A stretch of DNA of 5,917 nt from NCBI GenBank assembly GCA_036732565.1, contig DAINCF010000459.1, positions 1-5,917 on the forward strand, in the 5' to 3' direction. A model generated the notes under the pieces. The model saw only the letters and a list, made by a program, of their open reading frames with translations. It did no database searches and was not told the origin of the DNA. The DNA comes from JAIVJN01 sp036732565 (GTDB lineage Bacteria > Acidobacteriota > Vicinamibacteria > Vicinamibacterales > UBA2999). Each line of letters opens with the position of its first letter. The stretch's first letter is position 1. Positions 1 through 4,822 of this stretch are shown piece after piece. Made by a program: the position numbers and the translations under genes.

Positions 1-386
1 CACCGGGCTTCGTGGTACCGGGGGTGCCGCCGGGAACGTTCTATGTGCGCCTGCTAGCGCAGAATGCTGGCGGGATGAGCGCGGCGAGCAATGAAGTGTC
101 GTTCACGGTCGCTGCGCCGCCGCCGCCCGTGCCACCGGTCCTGCAATCGCCGGTAGTGAGCGGCTCGACCGTGCAGCTCGCGTGGAGTGGCCCTACGGGC
201 GCCTCGTACACGCTCCTCGCGCGCGCGACGCCCAACGGATCCGTGTTGGTGTCAGCACCTGTCGGCGGCATCACGAGCTTGACCGCTCCCGGTGTGGGAT
301 CTGGCACGTACCACGTGACAGCGGTGGCCAACGTCGGCGGACAGACGAGCGCGGAGTCGAACCAGATCGTCGTCGTGGTGCAATAA
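1..386 (+). CDS. C-terminal part of a fibronectin type III-repeat secreted/surface protein (5' partial)
   Basis: The frame is open from the window edge (first full codon at position 3) to TAA at 384-386, giving 127 visible residues. Two related beta-sandwich-like segments can be seen. The first (residues about 1-36) ends with GTFYVRLLAQNAGG followed by SAASNEVSF. A proline-rich hinge (about 37-45, AAPPPPVPP) leads to a second segment (about 46-126) with VQLAWSG, GTYHVTAVANVGG and SAESNQI. The pattern Gly-Thr-Tyr/Phe-x-Val...Ala-x-N-x-GG...S-x-x-SN is typical of the last two strands of fibronectin type III domains. Such repeats are common in exported adhesins and polymer-degrading enzymes, where they act as spacers or binding modules. 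The catalytic or anchoring part would lie upstream and cannot be seen. The protein stops right after the last strand, with no sorting motif or C-terminal membrane segment. The fold is fairly secure; the function of the whole protein is unknown. Confidence 0.8.
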   Translation, partial: PGFVVPGVPPGTFYVRLLAQNAGGMSAASNEVSFTVAAPPPPVPPVLQSPVVSGSTVQLAWSGPTGASYTLLARATPNGSVLVSAPVGGITSLTAPGVGSGTYHVTAVANVGGQTSAESNQIVVVVQ

Positions 387-399
387 ACGCAAGGCCAGA

Positions 400-626
400 C
401 TTCCGCTCGATCGGCTGCAGGTGGTTGATGTCGTGTCCGGCAGTCATGCGCACGATCTGCTCGACCGTCCCTGACCGCGTTCTCAGTGCACCCTGTAGTG
501 CGTCCACTGCACATTTGCGATCAGCTGCTCGAGCATCGGGCCCGTCGTGGCCTGGACCGCCAGAGGCTCTTGCCCCGACACGCACCCTGTGATCCGTTGA
601 ACGTACTGCTGTGGCGTTTCGTTCAT
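400..626 (-). pseudogene. DinB/YfiT-like protein remnant (internal deletion, stop codon and frameshift)
   Basis: From ATG at 626-624 the minus strand reads MNETPQQYVQRITGCVSGQ and continues PLAVQATTGPMLEQLIANV, which resembles the N-terminus of the roughly 165-175-residue DinB-like proteins. At about residue 39 it jumps directly into QWTHYRVH, which fits the C-terminal 'EQW..YG.H' part of the family. About 90 residues, including the first metal-binding histidine helix, are missing. A TGA follows at 485-483. After a one-base shift (between 482 and 469) the next frame gives GTVEQIVRMTAGHDINHLQ then PIERK, the family's C-terminal helix with the AGHD.NHL motif (441-400). An Shine-Dalgarno-like GGGAGG (640-635) sits 8 bases before the ATG. 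DinB-like proteins are four-helix-bundle metal-dependent enzymes (for example thiol transferases); this copy cannot form the bundle. The match comes from remembered family sequence, not alignment. Confidence 0.75.
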
Positions 627-1678
627 TGCGCCGGCCTCCCGTGTCTGAGTTCTGTCAACGACGTCCTGTTCAGTACGCGGATACACACCTTGCCGAAGTG
701 CATGCCGCTCGCAAAGTAGCGAAACGCGTCATGTGCCTCTTCGAACTCGAACACGCGATCGATGACCGGACGGAGACCAGTGGACTCGATGAACGCATTC
801 ATGGCCTCGAACATCGCTCGTGACCCCACGTCGATGGCATGAATGGTCGCACTCGTGCCCATGAGCGTGACGAGATCGACGTGAGACCTGTGGTCGCCGA
901 GCAGTCCCACAAACGACACCGTGCCGCCGACTCTGACCGCGTTGACGGCGTCAACGAGAGATCCGGCGCTGTCGACCACCAGATCTGCGCCCTCGCCATT
1001 GGTCAAGTCGCGCACCTGCGCCGGCCAGTCGGCGTGGGTCCGATAGTTGATGCCCGCCGCGGCACCCAGCGCTCGTGCTCGCGCGAGCTTCTCGTCGCTG
1101 CTCGATGTCACGATCACGCGCGCGCCGAATCCGGCCGCGAACTGAAGGACGAACAGCCCGATGCCGCCGGTACCCAGGACCACCACCGTGTCGCCCGGCT
1201 GTGGCCGGACCCGCTGCGCGACCGCGTGCCACGCCGTGACGGCCGCGCACGGAAGGGTGGCAGCCTCTTCGTCGGTCAAGTGCGCCGGCGGCGCGACCAC
1301 GCCCGATTCATCGACAACGACGTACTCGGCGTACAGCCCATCCGCGCCCGCGCCGCCCAGCGGCGCCACCATCTTCTCGGTCCGTGGCGCGCCATCGATC
1401 CATCGCGGGTAGAAGATCGGCACCACGCGCTGACCTTCCTGCACCCGCGACACGCCTTTCCCAACACCGACGACCGTACCCACACCGTCCGACACCGGCA
1501 CTCGTGCGCTGGTAGGTCGCCATCGATCGACGCCCTCGACGACGAGCCTGTCCCGGAAGTTCAGAGACAGCGCATGAAGTTGGATCAGGACCTGGTGCGC
1601 ACCAGGCACTGGCTGCTGCCGGGTCGCGAAGGCCAGCGAGTCGATCCCGAACGGCTCACGAACTTCGACCACGCGCAT
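623..1678 (-). CDS. MDR-superfamily NAD(P)-dependent alcohol dehydrogenase / quinone oxidoreductase-like protein
   Basis: This 351-residue protein is a cytoplasmic medium-chain dehydrogenase/reductase. Residues about 1-125 form the GroES-like domain (PVPGAHQVLIQLHALSLNFRD at 23-43; PVSDGVGTVVGVG at 61-73). Residues about 130-290 form the Rossmann domain, with GTGGIG at 169-174 and VTSSSDEKL at 190-198, which may favour NADP(H). The positions of the catalytic and structural zinc cysteines are not occupied: N40-F-R-D replaces the usual cysteine region. It therefore belongs with the zinc-independent, quinone oxidoreductase-like members that reduce activated double bonds or carbonyls; the substrate is unknown. 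The start at 1678 fits the family N-terminus (MRVVEVREPFGIDSL) and has AGTGAGG (1690-1684) 5 bases upstream; an in-frame ATG at 1717 would add 13 unlikely residues. The expected C-terminus is near GKVCIRV (329-335), yet the frame runs 16 residues further and overlaps the DinB remnant's start by four bases. Confidence 0.9.
   Translation of the reverse strand: MRVVEVREPFGIDSLAFATRQQPVPGAHQVLIQLHALSLNFRDRLVVEGVDRWRPTSARVPVSDGVGTVVGVGKGVSRVQEGQRVVPIFYPRWIDGAPRTEKMVAPLGGAGADGLYAEYVVVDESGVVAPPAHLTDEEAATLPCAAVTAWHAVAQRVRPQPGDTVVVLGTGGIGLFVLQFAAGFGARVIVTSSSDEKLARARALGAAAGINYRTHADWPAQVRDLTNGEGADLVVDSAGSLVDAVNAVRVGGTVSFVGLLGDHRSHVDLVTLMGTSATIHAIDVGSRAMFEAMNAFIESTGLRPVIDRVFEFEEAHDAFRYFASGMHFGKVCIRVLNRTSLTELRHGRPAQ
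635..640 (-). promoter_or_regulatory. Ribosome binding site of the DinB remnant, inside the end of the oxidoreductase gene
   Basis: GGGAGG on the minus strand lies 8 bases before the ATG at 626. It sits within the last codons of the MDR gene, whose TGA overlaps that ATG (ATGA). This is a typical translational-coupling arrangement and shows the DinB gene was once translated as the second gene of the operon. Confidence 0.6.
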
Positions 1679-1683
1679 CGTTG

Positions 1684-1690
1684 CCTCACT
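1684..1690 (-). promoter_or_regulatory. Ribosome binding site of the MDR oxidoreductase
   Basis: AGTGAGG on the minus strand lies 5 bases before the ATG at 1678. It supports this start over the in-frame ATG at 1717, which would place this site inside the coding region. Confidence 0.6.
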
Positions 1691-1794
1691 TTGTCGCCCA
1701 GATCGGAGGCGTGACAAGATCCGAACCTCAGATATTCATTGGGCCGCTCCGACGCCTTCCGACATGCACACTGCCGCCCACGGTGACTCGCGTA

Positions 1795-1842
1795 CTGGTC
1801 TAAGCGAATTCCGCAAACTGGACCTTACGGTCAGGACCAGAT
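1795..1842. promoter_or_regulatory. Cluster of CTGG(T/A)C-type boxes, possible operator
   Basis: Three related boxes lie within 48 bases: CTGGTCTA (1795-1802, +), CTGGACCT (1818-1825, +) and, on the minus strand, ATCTGGTCCT (1842-1833). The first is identical to the octamer that forms the inverted repeat before the MocR gene (4739-4784), and the third shares ATCTGGTC with it. The cluster is about 120-165 bases upstream of the oxidoreductase start and contains no convincing gene. Binding by the MocR protein is inference; chance cannot be excluded for the two degenerate boxes. Confidence 0.35.
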
Positions 1843-1858
1843 CTCGCCGATGCTCTAT

Positions 1859-1989
1859 GAGCGCGTTGCGAAATTGTACGTAGCGCAGGCCTTTAGGCCT
1901 GCCTGACGGGGGCTCGCCGTGCACCAACAGGCGTTTGGCAGGCCTGAAGGCCTGCGCTACGTACGCAACCGCAATTTCGCAACGCGCTC
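1859..1989. repeat. Nested inverted repeat (REPIN/MITE-like element)
   Basis: The left arm (1859-1903) pairs with the right arm (1937-1989) over 45 positions, with one mismatch and one 8-base insertion in the right arm (GCAACCGC, 1965-1972). The outer part of each arm is GAGCGCGTTGCGAAATT (1859-1875; complement at 1973-1989). The inner part begins GTACGTAGCG and contains its own palindrome: GCAGGCCTTTAGGCCTGC at 1885-1902 and GCAGGCCTGAAGGCCTGC at 1938-1955. The arms enclose a 33-base loop (1904-1936). Two short palindromes in inverted orientation are the layout of a REPIN, a non-autonomous element usually mobilised by a RAYT transposase encoded elsewhere. No transposase is present here. I recognise the GCAGGCCT..AGGCCTGC style as frequent in Vicinamibacteria genomes (from memory). 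Translated open frames across it are not genes. Confidence 0.8.
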
Positions 1990-2013
1990 TCACGGTAATT
2001 TCGCCACGCGCTC
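1973..2013. repeat. Short direct repeat with 24-base period at the right end of the inverted repeat
   Basis: AATTTCGCAACGCGCTC (1973-1989) is followed by AATTTCGCCACGCGCTC (1997-2013), with 16 of 17 bases identical. The second copy is flanked by CACGG (1991-1995) and CCGTG (2013-2017). It looks like a duplicated outer end of the adjacent inverted-repeat element. Confidence 0.6.
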
Positions 2014-2025
2014 CGTGGACGAATC

Positions 2026-2225
2026 ATGAGGCACGCTGTGCTCGGAATGGCCGCGGTCATGTTGATGGGCGTAGGCGGCTCGATGCCGTTCGGTCAAAGC
2101 GAGCGGGGTCCGTACAACGAGGAGGCCCTCCGGACACGGTGGACCACCTGATTGCCAAGGTCACCGTCGAGATTCTGAATCTGCGGCCAACGATGAGTCA
2201 TGGCCTTGTCTTCGATCGGCAGTAG
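2026..2225 (+). pseudogene. Possible short secreted-protein gene with a one-base frameshift
   Basis: ATG at 2026 opens a 41-residue frame ending in TGA at 2149-2151. It begins with one basic residue, a hydrophobic stretch (AVLGMAAVMLMGVGG, residues 4-18) and a polar FGQSERG, as in an export signal peptide. In the next frame, coding-like sequence continues as VDHLIAKVTVEILNLR and ends FDRQ at TAG 2223-2225, five bases before the permease ATG. Moving from the first frame to the second requires the loss of one base at around 2110-2140. Joined, they would make an exported protein of about 65 residues just upstream of the permease. I do not recognise a family, there is no strong ribosome binding site, and chance open frames are common at this GC content. 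It could equally be non-coding leader sequence. Confidence 0.3.
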
Positions 2226-2230
2226 TCCGT

Positions 2231-4660
2231 ATGAACGCTGCACTCAACGATCTTCGTATCGCCCTCCGCCAACATGCCCGGCAGCCAGGCTTTGCCGTGA
2301 CGGTGATCCTCACCCTTGCGGTAACGATCGGGGCGACCACGGCCGTGTTCTCCGTCGTCAACGCCGTGCTGATCAGAGCGCTGCCGTTCGCATCGCCCGA
2401 TCGACTCTTCTGGATGGCGTCCGTGCGGGCGGACAATGCCAACGCGCCGTTCTCCCTGCCCGAGTACATTGACTATCGCGCGCAGACCCGCACCGTGTCC
2501 GGCTTGGCGGCCTATGCGTACTGGAGCGCGAGCCTCGCCGGCGACGATCGCACCGAGCGCCTGCAGGGTGCGCGAATGTCCGCGAACGCCTTTGAGGTGC
2601 TGGGCGTTGCGCCGTCGGTGGGCCGTCTGCTGACCGACAGCGACGATCGCCCCGACGCGCCCGGCGTCGTTGTCTTGAGCCATCGCCTCTGGCAGCGCCG
2701 GTATGGCGGTCGCGCCGATGTGGTGGGCCAGGCTGTTCGCATCAACACGGAGTCGTTTACCGTCGTGGGCGTCCTGCCTTCTCGATTTCCGCTGCCGCTC
2801 CGGGATATCGACGTGATCACCCCGCTGGCGCCAGAACGCGATCCGCTCCGACATGTACGCAATTCCGTGAATTTCTTGAGGGTCTTCGGCCGACTGACGG
2901 CGGGCGCCGATCCCCGCCAGGCAGACGCGGAACTGACCGCGATCTGCCGGTCGCTGCGCCAGCAGTTTCCCGTCGAGTACGCACGCAAGGACGCGGTTCG
3001 CGTGACGCCTCTGCGTGACGCGGTTGTGGGTGAGGTTCGGTCAGCGATGCTGATCCTGTTCGGCGCCGTCATCGTCGTGCTCGCCACGGCGCTGTCGAAT
3101 CTGGTGTCCCTGTCGCTGGTGCGGGCCAGTCGCCGCGCCGCCGAGCTCTCACTCCGCGTTGCCATCGGTGCGTCCCGGTGGCACCTGGCGCGACAGCTCA
3201 CGGTGGAGGCGCTGGCCTTGGCGGCGATTGGGAGCGCGCTCGGGTGCGCGCTCGCGGCGCTGGCGATCCGCGCGACCAGCGTATGGGCGCCTCCCTCGAT
3301 TCCGCGTCTCGACGAGGTGAGCCTCAGCGGCGCGGTGGTTCTCTTTGTGATCGTCGTCGCCACCGTCGTGACGACGGTCCTGGCGATGGCCTCGCTGGGG
3401 GCCATGGCCCGGACGCACGCCGGCGCCGCCCTCCGATTGGCCAGCCGCGGGGCGACCGGGGATCGATGGAGCCATCGCGTCCGCAACCTGATGGTGGTGT
3501 CGGAGATTGCCGCGGCGCTCGTGTTGCTGATGGCGACGGTGGCGCTGGTTCAGAGCCTCTACCGGCTGCAGGAGCTGAACCCAGGATTCGATCCCGATCA
3601 CGTCTTTCAGGCTCGCGTGTCAATCCCCCCGAGCTATGCAACCGCGAACGACGTGGCGCGATTCTACGATCGCTTGTCCGAACGGCTGATCGCCGCGCCA
3701 GGCGTCACACACGTCGGTGTGATTTCGGTGGCACCGCTCAGCGGCCTGCTGGCGGCCGTGCCGTTCTCCGTCGCGGGTCAGTCGGTCAATGAGCGCGAGC
3801 GTGCGCGAGCGAACTTTCGCGCCATCTCGCCGGGCTACCTGTCCACCGTCGGCACGCGACTCCTGGAAGGGCGGTCGTTCGCCGAGACCGATCGGTCGGA
3901 CACACCACAAGTCGCGCTGGTAAGCGCCGCGCTTGCCGATCGGCTGCTGTCTGGACGCGCGCTCGGGCAGCGGCTGCTGATCAACGACAACAACGTGGGG
4001 CCACGGCCGGTCGAGGTCGTTGGCGTCGTCGACGACGTGCGTCACACGGCCCTCGACCTGCCCCCGGAGCTCGACATCTACGTCCCCCTTCGACAGTTTC
4101 ATCAGAATTGGCTGTCGGCACTCAGAAACGACCAGTTCTGGATGGTCCAGACCGACGCCGACCCCGCCGCGTTTCCCGCCACGTTCCTCGCACACCTACG
4201 CGCCGTCGATCCGGATGCGGCAGTCTCCGGTGCCGGCGCGATGCGCCAGTCCATCGACACGTGGCTCGGTCCCCGTCGTTTCACGCTGGGTCTCTTCGGC
4301 GCGTTCGCGCTGACGGCGGTGTTTCTCGCCGTCGTGGGCCTGTACGGGCTCGTCTCTTTCGCCGTGAGCCAACGCGCATCCGAATTCGGGCTGAGAATGG
4401 CGATCGGCGCCACGCCCGGCGACGTGCAACGCATGATCTTTCGTCAGGCCGCGCTGCTCGGTCTCGCGGGAAGCGCCGTGGGGGCCGGCCTTGTCGCCGC
4501 AACGCGGCCGCTCATCGTCGGCTTCGCTCACGATGTCGCGATCAATCCGCTGTTCGCAGTCGCGACGAGCGCAGGGCTCATCGGCGTCGTGTTGCTGGCG
4601 GCCTGGATGCCTGCACGCCGCGCCGCACGTGTCGAACCGATGCTCGCGCTGAGAGCGTAA
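2231..4660 (+). CDS. ADOP-type ABC transporter permease (MacB/FtsX family, duplicated orphan permease)
   Basis: The 809-residue inner-membrane protein has the duplicated MacB-periplasmic-domain plus FtsX-domain layout of Acidobacterial duplicated orphan permeases, at their usual length of about 800. The first half has a short cytoplasmic N-terminus (LNDLRIALRQHARQPGF, 5-21), TM1 (about 21-45), a periplasmic domain (about 50-265) and TMs near 272-296, 324-346 and 366-390. The second half has TM at 419-440, a periplasmic domain (about 450-675), and TMs near 684-710, 738-758 and 775-795. FtsX coupling segments are visible in both halves: ELSLRVAIGASRWHLARQL (305-323) and EFGLRMAIGATPGDVQRMI (718-736). 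The closing PARRAARVEP motif (794-803) is clear only in the second half. MacB-like permeases work with a cytoplasmic ATPase in efflux or mechanotransmission; none is adjacent, and the substrate is unknown. The ATG at 2231 fits the family start. No clear Shine-Dalgarno precedes it. Confidence 0.93.
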   Translation: MNAALNDLRIALRQHARQPGFAVTVILTLAVTIGATTAVFSVVNAVLIRALPFASPDRLFWMASVRADNANAPFSLPEYIDYRAQTRTVSGLAAYAYWSASLAGDDRTERLQGARMSANAFEVLGVAPSVGRLLTDSDDRPDAPGVVVLSHRLWQRRYGGRADVVGQAVRINTESFTVVGVLPSRFPLPLRDIDVITPLAPERDPLRHVRNSVNFLRVFGRLTAGADPRQADAELTAICRSLRQQFPVEYARKDAVRVTPLRDAVVGEVRSAMLILFGAVIVVLATALSNLVSLSLVRASRRAAELSLRVAIGASRWHLARQLTVEALALAAIGSALGCALAALAIRATSVWAPPSIPRLDEVSLSGAVVLFVIVVATVVTTVLAMASLGAMARTHAGAALRLASRGATGDRWSHRVRNLMVVSEIAAALVLLMATVALVQSLYRLQELNPGFDPDHVFQARVSIPPSYATANDVARFYDRLSERLIAAPGVTHVGVISVAPLSGLLAAVPFSVAGQSVNERERARANFRAISPGYLSTVGTRLLEGRSFAETDRSDTPQVALVSAALADRLLSGRALGQRLLINDNNVGPRPVEVVGVVDDVRHTALDLPPELDIYVPLRQFHQNWLSALRNDQFWMVQTDADPAAFPATFLAHLRAVDPDAAVSGAGAMRQSIDTWLGPRRFTLGLFGAFALTAVFLAVVGLYGLVSFAVSQRASEFGLRMAIGATPGDVQRMIFRQAALLGLAGSAVGAGLVAATRPLIVGFAHDVAINPLFAVATSAGLIGVVLLAAWMPARRAARVEPMLALRA

Positions 4661-4670
4661 TAACGATGTC

Positions 4671-4707
4671 GCCCCGTGCAATGCCGGCCATCACGTCATT
4701 GCGGGGC
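4671..4707. terminator. Hairpin after the permease gene, possible terminator
   Basis: GCCCCGTGCAATG (4671-4683) pairs with CATTGCGGGGC (4697-4707) as an 11-bp stem with a two-base bulge and a 13-base loop, starting 10 bases after the permease TAA. No T-run follows; the downstream sequence is GC-rich. It may stabilise the mRNA end or terminate weakly, but it is not a classical intrinsic terminator. Confidence 0.4.
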
Positions 4708-4738
4708 CCGCGGGCACCGCGCCGAGGTGTGCCACAAT

Positions 4739-4784
4739 CTGGTCTAGATGATTTCGCAGCATCTGGGTTGTTCGGATAGACCAG
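4739..4784. promoter_or_regulatory. Inverted repeat CTGGTCTA...TAGACCAG, candidate MocR operator
   Basis: CTGGTCTA (4739-4746) and its perfect reverse complement TAGACCAG (4777-4784) are separated by 30 bases and end 38 bases before the proposed start of the MocR regulator. The half-site centres are 38 bases apart. MocR/GabR-family proteins typically bind paired sites in their own promoter region, often for autoregulation. The same octamer recurs at 1795-1802. No convincing -35/-10 pair could be placed by eye, so the promoter itself is not called. Confidence 0.45.
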
Positions 4785-4810
4785 TCGCTCCGAACCGACC
4801 GTCATCGTCC

Positions 4811-4814
4811 AGGG
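4811..4814 (+). promoter_or_regulatory. Weak ribosome binding site supporting the GTG start of the MocR gene
   Basis: AGGG lies 8 bases before GTG 4823. An in-frame TGA at 4817-4819 rules out any longer start. The alternative ATG at 4841 has no better site and would remove the family-typical PRAWD residues. Confidence 0.4.
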
Positions 4815-4822
4815 CGTGATAC

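Larger units (their letters stand above)
1691..2230. other. Divergent intergenic region between oxidoreductase and permease
   Basis: About 540 bases separate the two divergently read genes. They hold the box cluster at 1795-1842, the nested inverted repeat at 1859-1989, the short direct repeat to 2013, and the doubtful short secreted-protein frame at 2026-2225. The stretch 1691-1794 should carry the oxidoreductase promoter, but I could not place a convincing -35/-10 pair by eye. I see no tRNA, riboswitch or CRISPR pattern. Confidence 0.5.

Noticed and set aside
41..514. Minus-strand frame of 157 codons across the Fn3 fragment
   Set aside because: No domain and odd composition. It overlaps the Fn3 coding end and the DinB remnant in the wrong frame.
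839..1714. Open frame of 291 codons on the plus strand, opposite the oxidoreductase
   Set aside because: It is rich in Arg, His and Asp with no recognisable domain and lies wholly antisense to a clear MDR gene. Such shadow frames are expected at this GC content.
1679..1717. Upstream ATG giving the oxidoreductase 13 extra residues
   Set aside because: The extra residues do not fit the family N-terminus, and the good ribosome binding site (1690-1684) serves the ATG at 1678.
1821..1832. GACC-TTAC-GGTC mini-palindrome
   Set aside because: Only four paired bases, and the flanks do not extend the pairing, so it is not significant alone. The overlapping CTGG-type boxes are a better explanation.
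1736..1993. Minus-strand frame of 85 codons containing VAQAFRPAKR
   Set aside because: It is a translation of the inverted-repeat element; this peptide style arises wherever the repeat is translated.
1935..2030. Plus-strand frame beginning MAGLKACATYATA
   Set aside because: The N-terminal part is translated repeat sequence. Only the end of this frame (about 2140-2225) is kept, as part of the doubtful short gene.
2512..3486. Open frame of 324 codons on the minus strand, opposite the permease
   Set aside because: Low-complexity Arg/Ser/Thr/Ala composition with no motif, antisense to a full-length family member. Treated as a GC-driven shadow, as are the other frames inside 2231-4660.
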